Below, piece by piece: positions 43,167-53,244 of a stretch of 64,000 nt of DNA. Below the pieces are notes generated by a model. It saw only the letters and a program-made list of their open reading frames with translations. It did no database searches and was not told the DNA's origin. The stretch's first letter is position 1. Every line of letters starts with the position of its first letter. The stretch is from an uncultured Muribaculaceae bacterium (lineage in GTDB: Bacteria > Bacteroidota > Bacteroidia > Bacteroidales > Muribaculaceae): positions 1-64,000 of the forward strand of contig CAJUIW010000005.1 in assembly GCA_910586895.1 (NCBI GenBank), given 5' to 3'. Made by a program: the position numbers and the translations under genes.

Positions 43167-44690
43167 TCATCTCGGGATGTCAGCTTCTTTTTTAGCTTTT
43201 ATAGTCCATAACAACTCCGTCAGCTTATCCATATCGAAATCAATGTCAATGACACGCCCCATGTCGGCATCAATCACTACATGCCTTGGGATGACACCGA
43301 CAATAAACATTCCTTCAAGGCGGGCATAATCCCTGCGGTCAAGATAGTGGGTATAGTCAGACTGCATATGCTCACTCGTATACCTGTCGTACAGTGCCCT
43401 ATCCGTCACCCAAGGATCCGTGACAAACACTATGGCCACATCGCCGGTGGCATTAGCCTGACGACGGAGCTCACCTCCCTTCTCAATCTCCTTTCTGCAT
43501 GGCGGGCAATAGTAGCCCCAGAAATCCAGAATCAACGTCTTGCCACGATACTGGCTGAACAGCTGCCTCAGGAAAGCCGCATCTTCTTCACTGAGATCAT
43601 ATCCTCTCTCCCCGTATATCCTACGACAATATCTGCGTACATTCTCCATTATCTCAGGGTCGGTTATATATCCATGACCCACGCTGTCCACAATACGTAG
43701 GGCATCGTCAAGCGAACCGGCCCGCTTCAGCATGCCTCCCGCGCATAGTGCACGCCCAAGCGCCACCTGTCCTATAAGCGGAATGGTATCCTTTCCCGCC
43801 ATCTCGGCAAGTCCGCGATAACGCTTGGCATATTCCAGCACAGCATCAACGTAGTCCGTCTTTCGCCAGGTCATCTGCATGCGTGCCATACGGTCAAGCA
43901 TTATGCTTCCGGTCAATGCCCTCACAATATTTGCAGGATACAGCTGCGACAGAGTTGCTTTTTCATTATCAAAGATACGCTTCACCGGAGCGTAAACCTC
44001 CATAGGCGAAATCTCTGTGATACCTATACGCCGTTCATTCTCAAGCATCCACCGGGCAGTACCATACAGCGGAGCCGCCCGAAGTATCCCGACACTCTTC
44101 GGGAGCAGATTGTTAGCGGCCACATATTCATCCAACTTTTTATTATATTCAGCCTCTATCTCGCGGCATACAGTCATCGCTTCATCATAAGATATAACTG
44201 AATCCACCTCAAAAGCACGGTCGTAAGCATCGAAATCAAAGCGCGGTGCAGCATAAAGTTCCCGGTTAATCCGTGCCATATCACCTGAAAACTCAGTTGG
44301 CAAGCTATCAACACCTTTTGTCACACCAAGACTATATCTGGGCTCCATGTATACCTGCATCACCTCCTCCCCTCTGACATCACGAACGGGAATGATGCGC
44401 GGCGAAGATAGCGGAATCCATGAAAGGAACGATATCGAGTCAGGATTCGACCGAAGAGTGGTCGAATAATAGTCACCGGTTATGATATCGTCACTTACCG
44501 AATGCAGTATATTCATAAACGACCGTTTATCCGCCACGCCGGTCCGTACTGAAATTTCAGATATCCCATGATCAAAAAAACGGTCACGCTCCGGCATAGA
44601 CTCATGCCGCGAAACGGAGCGCGTAGATGTACATGAGGTCAGCAGCATCACCCCTGACACTATCGATATTAATCTGATTCCGAATCCCAT
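43167..44690 (-). CDS. Lipoprotein with a C-terminal TlpA-like thioredoxin domain
   Basis: A 507-residue protein with lipobox LLTSC (Cys at about 20), a helical middle region of about 330 residues without a recognised domain, and a C-terminal thioredoxin fold with the redox pair in FWGYYCPPCRKEI. TlpA-type proteins in Bacteroidetes reduce periplasmic thiols; the large middle domain may bind a substrate. The minus-strand -7 box TATTTTTG is at 44715-44708. The stop lies 70 bases before udk. Confidence 0.78.
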   Translation of the reverse strand: MGFGIRLISIVSGVMLLTSCTSTRSVSRHESMPERDRFFDHGISEISVRTGVADKRSFMNILHSVSDDIITGDYYSTTLRSNPDSISFLSWIPLSSPRIIPVRDVRGEEVMQVYMEPRYSLGVTKGVDSLPTEFSGDMARINRELYAAPRFDFDAYDRAFEVDSVISYDEAMTVCREIEAEYNKKLDEYVAANNLLPKSVGILRAAPLYGTARWMLENERRIGITEISPMEVYAPVKRIFDNEKATLSQLYPANIVRALTGSIMLDRMARMQMTWRKTDYVDAVLEYAKRYRGLAEMAGKDTIPLIGQVALGRALCAGGMLKRAGSLDDALRIVDSVGHGYITDPEIMENVRRYCRRIYGERGYDLSEEDAAFLRQLFSQYRGKTLILDFWGYYCPPCRKEIEKGGELRRQANATGDVAIVFVTDPWVTDRALYDRYTSEHMQSDYTHYLDRRDYARLEGMFIVGVIPRHVVIDADMGRVIDIDFDMDKLTELLWTIKAKKEADIPR

Positions 44691-44757
44691 AATCTGTTAT
44701 TTTATCGCAAAAATAGCATTTTGTTCCAAACTTCCACCCTTCTGCGCCCCAAAATAC

Positions 44758-44788
44758 TTGCGCATGGCCAAAAGAAACAGTAACTTTG
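44758..44788 (+). promoter_or_regulatory. Promoter of the nfo operon
   Basis: TTG (44758-44760), 20 bases, then TAACTTTG (44781-44788); the nfo ATG follows at 44817. Confidence 0.7.
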
Positions 44789-44816
44789 TAGATACGTAAC
44801 ACAAAAATATCACGAT

Positions 44817-45659
44817 ATGAAATATGTAGGAGCTCATGTGTCAGCTACCAATGGAGTAAGCAATGCTCCGCTCAATGCCCGCGCCATAGGAGCTGAGGCT
44901 TTTGCCCTTTTTACCCGCAATCCGTCACGCTGGCACTCCGCCGCCATATCGGCCGCCGAATGCGAGGCTTTCAAAAAGAATTGTGCCGAATGCGGATATA
45001 CGCCCGACCGCATACTGCCGCACGACAGTTATCTGATAAACCTCGGCGCACCTGATGCGGAGAAGCTTGAGAAAAGCCGTACCGCATTTCTTGACGAACT
45101 GAAAAGATGCGAACAGCTGGGCCTCACCATGCTCAACTTTCACCCGGGAAGCCATCTGAATCTTGTGGCAACTGATGAATGCCTCGACAAGATTGCCGAG
45201 TCAATAAACATTGCACTGGATAAGACGACCGGCGTAAAGGCTGTGATTGAGAACACCGCCGGACAAGGCAGCAACCTGGGCTTCCGGTTCGAACAGATAG
45301 CCCACATAATAGATAAAGTTGAGGACCGTGAGCGTGTAGGTGTCTGCATCGACACATGCCATACATTTGCAGCCGGATATGACCTGACTTCAGCCGAGGC
45401 TTACGAAGACACCATGGCTCAGTTTGAGCGTATAATAGGGCTTGAATATCTGAGCGCACTTCATGTCAACGACTCCAAGAAAGGGCTCGGTTCGAAGGTT
45501 GACCGTCATGAGAGTCTGGGACAGGGTGCCATAGGACCTGATTTCTTCAGCCTGATGATGAACGACAAGCGCCTCGACTGTAAACCGCTCATACTTGAAA
45601 CTCCGAATACCGAAATATGGGCCGAGGAGATAAAATGGCTCTATTCGCTTGAACGATGA
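44817..45659 (+). CDS. nfo: Endonuclease IV (AP endonuclease)
   Basis: Cuts DNA at abasic sites in base excision repair, using three zinc ions. The 280-residue TIM barrel has [42 protein letters not shown] and a final ILETPN, all metal-ligand signatures. First gene of a four-gene operon; its stop overlaps the alsT start (ATGA). Confidence 0.95.
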   Translation: MKYVGAHVSATNGVSNAPLNARAIGAEAFALFTRNPSRWHSAAISAAECEAFKKNCAECGYTPDRILPHDSYLINLGAPDAEKLEKSRTAFLDELKRCEQLGLTMLNFHPGSHLNLVATDECLDKIAESINIALDKTTGVKAVIENTAGQGSNLGFRFEQIAHIIDKVEDRERVGVCIDTCHTFAAGYDLTSAEAYEDTMAQFERIIGLEYLSALHVNDSKKGLGSKVDRHESLGQGAIGPDFFSLMMNDKRLDCKPLILETPNTEIWAEEIKWLYSLER

Positions 45660-47038
45660 ACGACTCCCCGCTCACTACCTACATAACCGATATTGCCGAT
45701 TTCGTATGCGGCTACCCGCTGTTCCTGCTTCTTATCGGTGGCGGTCTATTCCTGTTCATACACTCAGGAATGATATCGCTGCGCAGATTGCCGGAGGCTC
45801 TGTTCGCGCTGAAGAGTTCGCGGAAAGCTGATGACGGTTCGGCCGGAATCAGTTCGGCCAAAGCCTTGGTATCGGTAGTGGCAGCAACTGTAGGTATGGG
45901 CAACATAGCCGGCGTGACAATAGCCATAGCCATGGGCGGACCGGGAGCGGTGTTCTGGATGTGGGTGAGCGCACTGGTAGGCATGAGCACAAAGTATCAT
46001 GAAGGTGTCCTCGCGGTCAAGTACCGGTCATTTGACTCTTCGGGGCAGCCGCATGGAGGACCTATGCATATTATCAGGCATGCGCTTTCACGCCGTTGGC
46101 AACCGATGGCCCGGATGTTTGCAATAGCCGGTATGTTCGGCACACTGTGCATCATGAACGCCAATCAGCTCACCGAGGCGCTGACCTCAACGGCATCGCA
46201 GCTGACACCTATCGAGAACATGACCATGGCAAAACTGATTACCGGAGTGACTATTGCCCTGCTTGTAGCTATGGTGACGCTTGGTGGCATAAAGCGCATA
46301 GCCAATGTGGCGAGTGTGCTTGTTCCGTTCATGGTAGGCGCCTATTTCCTGATGGTGCTATACATCATTGCCACACATCTGGGCGGACTGCCTACGGCTG
46401 TGCAATCCATATTCAGCAATGCCTTCAGCCTTGAAGCCGGATGGGGCGCTCTTGCCGGAACCGCGATAATTGGAGCACGACGCGCCGCGCTCGTAAATGA
46501 TGCCGGCGTGGGTACTGCATCGATAATGCATGGGACCTCCGCATCAAAAGAACCGGTCAAGGAGGGGCTGGTGGCAATGCTCGGGCCGGCCATTGACTCG
46601 GGATTCGTATGCACGCTTACCGCCATGGCAATTCTGCTGTGCGGCAATCTTGACGATGCTTCGGGCCGTGGCCTCGACATAGCCCTTGTGGCGTTTGACA
46701 ATGGCATACCCGGAGGACGGTATCTGCTGACAGCCATAGTGGCATGCTTCGCCATATCGTCCATGTTCAGCTATTCATTCTACGGAAGGCGATGCGCCGA
46801 ATTCATGTTCGGCCAACAGGCAAAAAAGCCCTATCTGCTGTTATTCATATTATCATTAGTCCTGTTTGCCGTGGTGCCGCTTCAGGCTGCCGTAGGTCTA
46901 TGCGACATGTTCTATGCCCTGATGGCATTTCCTACAATGATTATGCTCGTAAGGCTCCGGAATGACGTTCGTGCAGAGAGCCGACGATATTTCAACAACA
47001 TAAAAGAATCAGAAATCATAACTACCCAACAGATATGA
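45656..47038 (+). CDS. Alanine/glycine:cation symporter (AGCS family)
   Basis: Imports alanine or glycine with Na+ or H+. The 460-residue membrane protein has about 11 hydrophobic segments and AGCS motifs such as [23 protein letters not shown] and [13 protein letters not shown]. It overlaps both neighbours by 4 bases in an operon with a repair gene, a MIP18-family gene and an lpxH-like gene, with no evident functional link. Confidence 0.92.
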   Translation: MNDSPLTTYITDIADFVCGYPLFLLLIGGGLFLFIHSGMISLRRLPEALFALKSSRKADDGSAGISSAKALVSVVAATVGMGNIAGVTIAIAMGGPGAVFWMWVSALVGMSTKYHEGVLAVKYRSFDSSGQPHGGPMHIIRHALSRRWQPMARMFAIAGMFGTLCIMNANQLTEALTSTASQLTPIENMTMAKLITGVTIALLVAMVTLGGIKRIANVASVLVPFMVGAYFLMVLYIIATHLGGLPTAVQSIFSNAFSLEAGWGALAGTAIIGARRAALVNDAGVGTASIMHGTSASKEPVKEGLVAMLGPAIDSGFVCTLTAMAILLCGNLDDASGRGLDIALVAFDNGIPGGRYLLTAIVACFAISSMFSYSFYGRRCAEFMFGQQAKKPYLLLFILSLVLFAVVPLQAAVGLCDMFYALMAFPTMIMLVRLRNDVRAESRRYFNNIKESEIITTQQI

Positions 47039-47355
47039 CACCGGAAAAAAGACTCGAAATAGAAGAAAAAGCCGTAACGATGCTCCGCACTGTATATGAC
47101 CCCGAAATCCCTGTTGACATATACAGCCTCGGCTTGATATATAAGATAGATGTTGATGACGAGGGCATCCTGCATGTCGACATGACCCTTACGGCACCCA
47201 ACTGTCCTGCTGCCGACTTTCTTGTTGAAGATGCACGCATTAAGCTTGAAAGCATCGATGGCGTGAATGGTGTAGATATAAAAGTGGTGTTCGAACCGGA
47301 ATGGAACAAGGATATGATGAGCGAGGAGGCTAAACTCGAACTCGGTTTTCTATGA
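47035..47355 (+). CDS. MIP18/DUF59-family protein, SufT-like
   Basis: A 106-residue protein with the family opening TVYDPEIPVDIYSLGLIY and the conserved Cys in TAPNCPAADFL. These proteins assist iron-sulfur cluster delivery. It is the short free-standing type. It overlaps the genes on both sides by 4 bases. Confidence 0.88.
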   Translation: MTPEKRLEIEEKAVTMLRTVYDPEIPVDIYSLGLIYKIDVDDEGILHVDMTLTAPNCPAADFLVEDARIKLESIDGVNGVDIKVVFEPEWNKDMMSEEAKLELGFL

Positions 47356-48143
47356 CCCGGAAAAACACATATTTCATATCCGACATTCATCTTGGCGCCC
47401 GCTACATACCGGATGCCAAGGCTCATGAACGTATCATAGTCAACTGGCTTAAATCCATAAAACATTCCGCCAAAGCCGTGTATCTGCTTGGCGACATACT
47501 TGACTACTGGTATGAATACCGCAATGTTGTGCCACGGGGATACGTACGTTTTTTCGGCACACTTGCCGAGCTTGCCGACGATGGAGTTGAGATAGTGTGG
47601 TTCAAAGGCAATCATGATACATGGATCTTTGACTATCTGCCTTCGGAACTCGGCATAGAGATTGTGGATGGCAGCACGACACGAATGATTGACGGACATT
47701 GTTTCTTCATGGAACATGGCGACGGCGTAGGGCGTATGGAACCGGGATATGCAATGATGCGCTCGATGTTCCGCTCAAAAATATGCCAGAGATTGTTTTC
47801 GGCCATACATCCACGCTGGACAGTAGGATTCGCGCACAGCTGGTCGTCCCACAGTCGGCTGTCAGCTCCCCCGTCCCGGACCACACCTATTATAATGGAT
47901 GCCGCCGATCCGCTGCTTGAGTTCGCCACAGACTACTCCCGGCTACATCCGGAAATTGACTACTACATATTCGGTCACCGGCATCAGCTATCCTTTCAGG
48001 ATGTTCCCGGAAGCAAAGCCCGCATAGTACTGCTCGGAGATGCCTTCCGTAGCTTCTCTTTCGGAGTATGGAATGGCTCAAATTTTGAGTTAAAGGAGAT
48101 AATCACAGGCAATCCAATTGATTTAACTTTAATTAACCAATAG
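47352..48143 (+). CDS. UDP-2,3-diacylglucosamine pyrophosphatase-like metallophosphoesterase
   Basis: Probably cleaves UDP-2,3-diacylglucosamine in lipid A synthesis (LpxH-like). The 263-residue calcineurin-fold protein has SDIHLG, GDILDYW, GNHDTW, MEHGDGVG and GHRHQL with the metal ligands in place, and no signal peptide. It is the last gene of the overlapping operon. Confidence 0.85.
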   Translation: MTRKNTYFISDIHLGARYIPDAKAHERIIVNWLKSIKHSAKAVYLLGDILDYWYEYRNVVPRGYVRFFGTLAELADDGVEIVWFKGNHDTWIFDYLPSELGIEIVDGSTTRMIDGHCFFMEHGDGVGRMEPGYAMMRSMFRSKICQRLFSAIHPRWTVGFAHSWSSHSRLSAPPSRTTPIIMDAADPLLEFATDYSRLHPEIDYYIFGHRHQLSFQDVPGSKARIVLLGDAFRSFSFGVWNGSNFELKEIITGNPIDLTLINQ

Positions 48144-48284
48144 AGACACCCATTACACCAATATAGAATAGCTACTGACAATCAGTATTTTACATAGAAT
48201 ATACGCAACCCGTGACACTAAGGTGTACAAAAACACTGCTCTATAACATATCGATAAATTACCTTTAGTTACAAAGCTTGTATA

Positions 48285-48387
48285 CCTTTGCACTACAAAC
48301 CTAACACAATCTTTTTTTACCTTAGAAATTGTACCTATGGGAAACTCATTAAAGAGGAGCTATGAGAGTAGTTCCTCTTTATTTTTT
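48285..48387 (+). ncRNA. Candidate small RNA of about 90 nt
   Basis: TACCTTTG (48285-48292) is a -7 box with no gene behind it. About 90 bases on is a strong terminator: AAAGAGGAGCTA (48351-48362) pairs with TAGTTCCTCTTT (48369-48380), then ATTTTTT. The body starts near 48297 and is A/T-rich. The remaining intergenic sequence 48144-48524 shows only the glutamine synthetase -7 box (TATTTTTG, 48483-48490). No clear -33 box was found for the RNA. Confidence 0.5.
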
Positions 48388-48524
48388 GAATACACATTCA
48401 ATATTAATTCCATCCAGATAAATATAATCAAAATAAAAGATGATTTTTTTGATTTTTATTAAACGCAAATCAAAATATTCATTATTTTTGCAGGACTCTC
48501 CAATACATAAAAAAGATAATAACC

Positions 48525-50030
48525 ATGAACCAGGAAACACGTTTAAACAAAAACCACATTGTAAATCTCTTGCAGAAACCTGCTTCAGAATTTACCAAAG
48601 AGGATATCATCAGATACGTTGAACAGGAAGATATCCAGATGATCAACTTCATGTATGCCGCCGGCGACGGACGTCTGAAGACATTGAATTTCGTTATCAC
48701 TGATTACGAATACCTTGACACGATTTTAAGCTCCGGTGAGCGTGTTGACGGCTCAAGCCTTTTCTCGTACATCGATGCCTCAAGCAGCGACCTTTACGTC
48801 CAGCCCCGATTCAGCACAGCATTCCGCGATCCGTTTGCCGAACTGCCCACAGTGACAATGCTATGTTCATTCTTTGATAAGGACGGACATCGTCTGGCCA
48901 CATCGCCGGAATACACACTTGACAAAGCTTGTGCCGAATTTACAGCAGTGACCGGAATGCAATTTGAGGCCATGGGCGAACTCGAGTTTTATGTAATTGC
49001 TCCCGACAGCGGTGCATTCCCGGCATCAGACCAGCGCGGCTATCATGAATCAGCGCCATTTGCCAAATTCAACGAGTTCCGCACCCGCTGCATGCAGTAT
49101 ATAGCCCAGGCCGGCGGACGAATCAAATATGGCCACTCGGAAGTGGGTAATTTCACCCAGGACGGCGTCACTTACGAACAGAATGAAATAGAATTCCTTC
49201 CCGTAGATGCCCGCAATGCCGCCGATCAGCTGGTTGTAGCAAAATGGATTATCCGCAATCTGGCAATGCAGATGGGACTCAATGTCACCTTCGCGCCCAA
49301 AATCACCACAGGCAAGGCTGGCTCGGGACTGCATATCCACATGCGCATGACCCGCGATGGAAAGAATATGATGCTGAACGAGGAGAGACAGCTGAGCGAC
49401 TACGCACGCAAAGCTATCGCCGGAATGATGACCATGGCAAAATCCATCACAGCCTTCGGCAATACGATACCCACATCCTATTTCCGGCTCGTGCCGCATC
49501 AGGAAGCTCCGACCAATGTATGCTGGGGCGACCGCAACCGCTCCGTGCTTGTACGCGTACCTCTTGGATGGACATCTGGAGTGGACATGTGCGCCGCTGT
49601 CAATCCCGGCTCCGACGGCAGCCGCATAGACGCTTCTCAGAAACAGACGGTGGAGATACGCTCGGCCGATGCCTCAGCTAATGTATATCTGCTGATAGCC
49701 GCTCTTGCAGTAGCATGCCGCCACGGATGGGAAATGGAAAATGCACTTGACATTGCCGAACGCACATACGTGAATGTGGATATCCACAAAGCGGAGAATG
49801 CCGAACGTCTCAACTCACTCGAGCATCTTCCAGACAGCTGTGAATCATCGGCTGAATGCCTTGACTCCCAGCGCGACATATATATGGCACATGATGTATT
49901 CTCACCCGCGATGATTGACGGAATAATCGCCTCACTGAAAAATGTGGAGAACGCTGAGACAATCCGCAAAGCACGCACCGACAACGAACTGATGCGCGAA
50001 TTAGTGGATAAATACTTCTACTGCGGATAA
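48525..50030 (+). CDS. Glutamine synthetase family protein
   Basis: A 501-residue member of the glutamine synthetase superfamily, which joins ammonia or an amine to glutamate with ATP. The N-terminal beta-grasp (MINFMYAAGDGRLKTLNFVI) precedes the catalytic domain with GELEFYV, EVGNFTQDGVTYEQNEIEF and the glutamate loop GSGLHIHM, then NPGSDGSRIDASQKQTVEIR with the conserved Arg residues. No NLYDLP adenylylation motif is seen. It may be true GlnA; an amine-using relative cannot be excluded. -7 box at 48483-48490. Confidence 0.85.
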   Translation: MNQETRLNKNHIVNLLQKPASEFTKEDIIRYVEQEDIQMINFMYAAGDGRLKTLNFVITDYEYLDTILSSGERVDGSSLFSYIDASSSDLYVQPRFSTAFRDPFAELPTVTMLCSFFDKDGHRLATSPEYTLDKACAEFTAVTGMQFEAMGELEFYVIAPDSGAFPASDQRGYHESAPFAKFNEFRTRCMQYIAQAGGRIKYGHSEVGNFTQDGVTYEQNEIEFLPVDARNAADQLVVAKWIIRNLAMQMGLNVTFAPKITTGKAGSGLHIHMRMTRDGKNMMLNEERQLSDYARKAIAGMMTMAKSITAFGNTIPTSYFRLVPHQEAPTNVCWGDRNRSVLVRVPLGWTSGVDMCAAVNPGSDGSRIDASQKQTVEIRSADASANVYLLIAALAVACRHGWEMENALDIAERTYVNVDIHKAENAERLNSLEHLPDSCESSAECLDSQRDIYMAHDVFSPAMIDGIIASLKNVENAETIRKARTDNELMRELVDKYFYCG

Positions 50031-50066
50031 CACTTCCGGCGAAATCATCCGATTTAAAATAAAATT

Positions 50067-50104
50067 CGGCAGGTCAGCTCTATGCTGGCTTGCCGTTATT
50101 TTTC
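50067..50104 (+). terminator. Glutamine synthetase terminator
   Basis: CGGCAGGTCAGC (50067-50078) pairs with GCTGGCTTGCCG (50084-50095) through G-U pairs, then TTATTTTT. Confidence 0.8.
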
Positions 50105-50113
50105 GTACCGCCG

Positions 50114-50599
50114 TCAGATAAGGGAGGCTATGGTACGTACATCCGGGTTGGTGGCCAATATGCGCCCCTGCGGGTCAATTAAAAATGATTGCATACCACC
50201 TTGAAGGCCATATTCCGATACCATATCGGAGGCCGATGTGCCTGAAGCACGATACTGGGTCTTTTCGTCCAATCCATCGCGGCGCACTATCTCACGAAAA
50301 AGGCGCTCGTTATCGTCAGTGTTCACTGACAGCAGATGAATCTGTTTTCCCTCGCCATTCTTAACAAAAGAATCGTACTCTCCGGCCGCCACACGCGATG
50401 CCGCATTGGTCGATGACCAAAAATTGACGAGTACATAATCACCTCTCAAATCCTCAAGACTAATCTCCGAATTCGCGTTAGCCACCCGAAGTGCCGGTGC
50501 CTTATAACCATCCTCGGCTTTAAACACTCGCTCTGTACGGGCTGAAATCGAGAGCAGGAAAACAACGAAGACCGCAATAATTGAAATTGCTTTCTTCAT
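50114..50599 (-). CDS. Exported redoxin-fold protein lacking the CxxC motif
   Basis: A 161-residue protein with a signal peptide (MKKAISIIAVFVVFLLSISA) and a TlpA/AhpC-type thioredoxin fold (KAPALRVAN, LRGDYVLVNFWSSTNAASR, IHLLSVNTDD, SFLIDPQGRILATNP). The position of the redox pair after NFW reads SSTNAA, so disulfide chemistry is unlikely. The ATG at 50599 is chosen over a GTG 21 bases upstream. The -7 box TACCTTTG (50743-50736, minus strand) implies a leader of about 130 bases. Confidence 0.78.
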   Translation of the reverse strand: MKKAISIIAVFVVFLLSISARTERVFKAEDGYKAPALRVANANSEISLEDLRGDYVLVNFWSSTNAASRVAAGEYDSFVKNGEGKQIHLLSVNTDDNERLFREIVRRDGLDEKTQYRASGTSASDMVSEYGLQGGMQSFLIDPQGRILATNPDVRTIASLI

Positions 50600-50849
50600 T
50601 ACTTTATTATTACATTTCACATAAGATTCCCCGTATAAAATCTACGGTAAGAATCCTGCCGATTTTCGGCTTGGCAGCGACTCTTCGCGGCCATGAGGTG
50701 CTTGTTTTTTCACACCATCGATGTTAATAACAACGCAAAGGTACAATTTTATCGCCAAATATACAAGCAGTTAGCCTCCACAGAGCCTCCGTAAGCACCC
50801 GGATACCGCTTGGAGAGCCACATTCGGCATGGTTGTTAATGTTAGTTAA

Positions 50850-51866
50850 TCAGGGGCGATAACCCGAATTTTTCAGCGTTTCAGCCGAGCTGTAGAATGC
50901 CGGCCGGAGCAGTTCCGTCAAGTGGATTTCAGGATGATTCTCCACATATTTCTCAACAATCCTATACCCTACATAGCGTCCTGTCATTCCAGGTGCTGAC
51001 GGATTTATTATATTGGTATTAGCCGAGGGATTGACAAGCTTAGCTGACACTGACGGATCGGTAGAGTACAGCAGTTCACGCCCGGCAAGCTCCTGCCATA
51101 TCCTGCGCTCATTATCTTCAGCCCATGTCATCTCGCTGTCGGAATATCCCAACAGTTCCTGATAAGTGATGCCGGGGAAACAGTGCTTCATAACATACAA
51201 TATAGCCCCTTCATACTGCATACGTGACAATGCCGTAGCCTTATCATAGGGCACCCCGTATGGATAGCGGCTTCTCACAAGCGCCTCTACCACATCGTAA
51301 GCCATGCGCTGAGGCACTTTCCGGATACGTTTATAATTCTCAAAGCCTTCATATCCGGCATAGTCCGCTCCAAGATAGTGATTCAGTCCCACGAAGATGA
51401 TAGAATCGATCAGCATCACCGACTGGGAGTACGGCGTGACAACACCATATATCTTATCCGGGAGGATGAGGGTAGAATCCATCGCAGCTAAATGGCCAAA
51501 GGCAATGCCTATCTGGCGTTCTTCCTCCGACAGATCCGGCAGAATCCTCCGCACATCTGGACCGAACACACGTACAGCCTGCGATGAAGCATAGCTCCGG
51601 ACAAACCCATCTGTAGAAAGCAAAGTATCGCCCGTCATAAGATAACGTAACCGATTCAGCACCTTACCATACTCATTATCCAGCACTCCCACCTCCTCAG
51701 TATCGACATTCCTGACTATAGAATCAAGCCTGACTATACTGACATCACAGGGCATAGCTTTAGCATCATGTCTGACACATGAAGCCAATAGCGGCAGGAT
51801 ACATACATATATTATCAATATACCTCTTATAGATACGGATTCGTAGCGAAATTTCAGAACATTCAT
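50850..51866 (-). CDS. gldB: GldB-like gliding-motility lipoprotein
   Basis: A 338-residue lipoprotein (PLLASC, Cys near 30) matching GldB: a conserved body with MTGDTLLS, IGIAFGHL, VGLNHYLG, RIRKVPQRMAYDVVEALVRSRYP and a C-terminal PGMTGRYVGYRIVEKY. GldB is needed for gliding in Flavobacterium and is kept by non-gliding Bacteroidales, perhaps for envelope or T9SS function; sprA elsewhere in the window fits. The ATG at 51866 is chosen over a TTG 9 bases upstream. Minus-strand -7 box TAAATTTG at 51945-51938. Confidence 0.85.
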   Translation of the reverse strand: MNVLKFRYESVSIRGILIIYVCILPLLASCVRHDAKAMPCDVSIVRLDSIVRNVDTEEVGVLDNEYGKVLNRLRYLMTGDTLLSTDGFVRSYASSQAVRVFGPDVRRILPDLSEEERQIGIAFGHLAAMDSTLILPDKIYGVVTPYSQSVMLIDSIIFVGLNHYLGADYAGYEGFENYKRIRKVPQRMAYDVVEALVRSRYPYGVPYDKATALSRMQYEGAILYVMKHCFPGITYQELLGYSDSEMTWAEDNERRIWQELAGRELLYSTDPSVSAKLVNPSANTNIINPSAPGMTGRYVGYRIVEKYVENHPEIHLTELLRPAFYSSAETLKNSGYRP

Positions 51867-52011
51867 ATCTCTCAAATCGTTTGGCTAAATATACCATAAA
51901 ACTTTCCTAATAGTCCATATAACACCATTAAGATTTTCAAATTTAGGAAATAGTGGGATATTTACATTCATTTTTTACTAATTTTGCACAATATTATAAT
52001 ATCAGGAATTA

Positions 52012-53217
52012 ATGATTCGGCATTCACGCATAACATCTATCAATGGTATATGGGCTTCAATCATACTGTTCATAGCTATGGCCATACCGGCTGCAGCCGC
52101 TCCATACACCATTGTGATTGATGCCGGTCACGGCGCCCATGACGCAGGAGCCTCAGGGCAGGAAGTGAAAGAAAAAGATATAAATTTAGGAGTCGCACTC
52201 AAGCTTGGCAAAATCATGTCGAAAGAGATGCCGGGCACAAAAATAGTATACACTCGTGACAACGATACTTATGTCACCCTTCAGGGACGCGCCGATATAG
52301 CCAACAAGGCCAAAGGCGACCTGTTCATATCCATCCATACCAACTCCCTTGACCAGAACTCGCCTAACCGCAACACCGTGAAAGGCACATCTGTATATAC
52401 GCTGGCACCGCGTGGCGCCAAGTCGAACTTAGATGTGGCAATGCGCGAGAACTCCGTTATAAAACTCGAAGGTGACAACTCCACAAAATATGAAGGATTC
52501 GACCCCTCAAGCGATGAATCTTACATAATATTCGAGATGTCGCAGAATAAATTCATGGACAATAGCGCCAAACTGGCAGCCGCCATACAGAAGCGTCTTG
52601 TTTCAGGAGCCGGACGTGCCGACCGCGGTGTCCGCCAAGGCAACTTCTGGGTACTTCATGCCACCGCAATGCCCTCGGTACTTATAGAGCTGGACTTCAT
52701 ATGCAATCCGGAGCAGGAAAAGTACCTTGGATCCGAAAAGGGTCAGCAGGAATTGGCCAAGGCTATATTCAACGGCATAAAGGATTACCGCAGCGCATTG
52801 CCATCGAAGGATTCGACCACCACTACAGAAACCGATCAGGCAAAATCCAAGAAAAAAGCCACGGAAAGCAAATCGAAGAAAAAAGCGGACAATCAGAAAC
52901 CTCTGGCCACCGAATCAAAAAAAGAGGATAAGAAGACAAAAAAGGCAACGGCTGCAGCATCAGCATCCTCCGAACCAGTCGCTACCGGTACAGACTATCG
53001 GATACAATTTCTGATATCATCGCGTAAAATACCGGCAGGTTCGCCTAAATTCCACGGGCTGAAGAATGTCAGCAACTACAACGAAGGAGGCATGATAAAA
53101 TATACTTATGGCTCTTTCAAGACCGAAAGAGAGGCTGTCAATGAGCTGAAAAAGATACGCAAAGACTTCCCGGATGCATTCGTAATACGATTTGTCGACG
53201 GAAAGCGAATCAAATAA
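52012..53217 (+). CDS. N-acetylmuramoyl-L-alanine amidase with a C-terminal SPOR-like domain
   Basis: Cleaves the bond between N-acetylmuramic acid and the stem peptide in cell-wall remodelling. The 401-residue protein has a signal peptide (about 1-31), an Amidase_3 zinc domain (IDAGHGAHDAGA, SIHTNS, and the catalytic Glu in VLIELDFICNP), a Lys/Ser/Thr-rich linker of about 60 residues, and a C-terminal SPOR-like domain (about 328-401) for binding denuded glycans at the septum. TAATTTTG at 51979-51986 is its -7 box. Confidence 0.9.
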   Translation: MIRHSRITSINGIWASIILFIAMAIPAAAAPYTIVIDAGHGAHDAGASGQEVKEKDINLGVALKLGKIMSKEMPGTKIVYTRDNDTYVTLQGRADIANKAKGDLFISIHTNSLDQNSPNRNTVKGTSVYTLAPRGAKSNLDVAMRENSVIKLEGDNSTKYEGFDPSSDESYIIFEMSQNKFMDNSAKLAAAIQKRLVSGAGRADRGVRQGNFWVLHATAMPSVLIELDFICNPEQEKYLGSEKGQQELAKAIFNGIKDYRSALPSKDSTTTTETDQAKSKKKATESKSKKKADNQKPLATESKKEDKKTKKATAAASASSEPVATGTDYRIQFLISSRKIPAGSPKFHGLKNVSNYNEGGMIKYTYGSFKTEREAVNELKKIRKDFPDAFVIRFVDGKRIK

Positions 53218-53244
53218 ACAGATAATAAAAAACAATACAACAAT

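Noticed and set aside
48335..48460. A 41-codon open frame starting ATGGGAAACTC inside the small-RNA candidate
   Set aside because: It crosses a strong terminator and its later part is low-complexity A/T sequence, so translation is unlikely.
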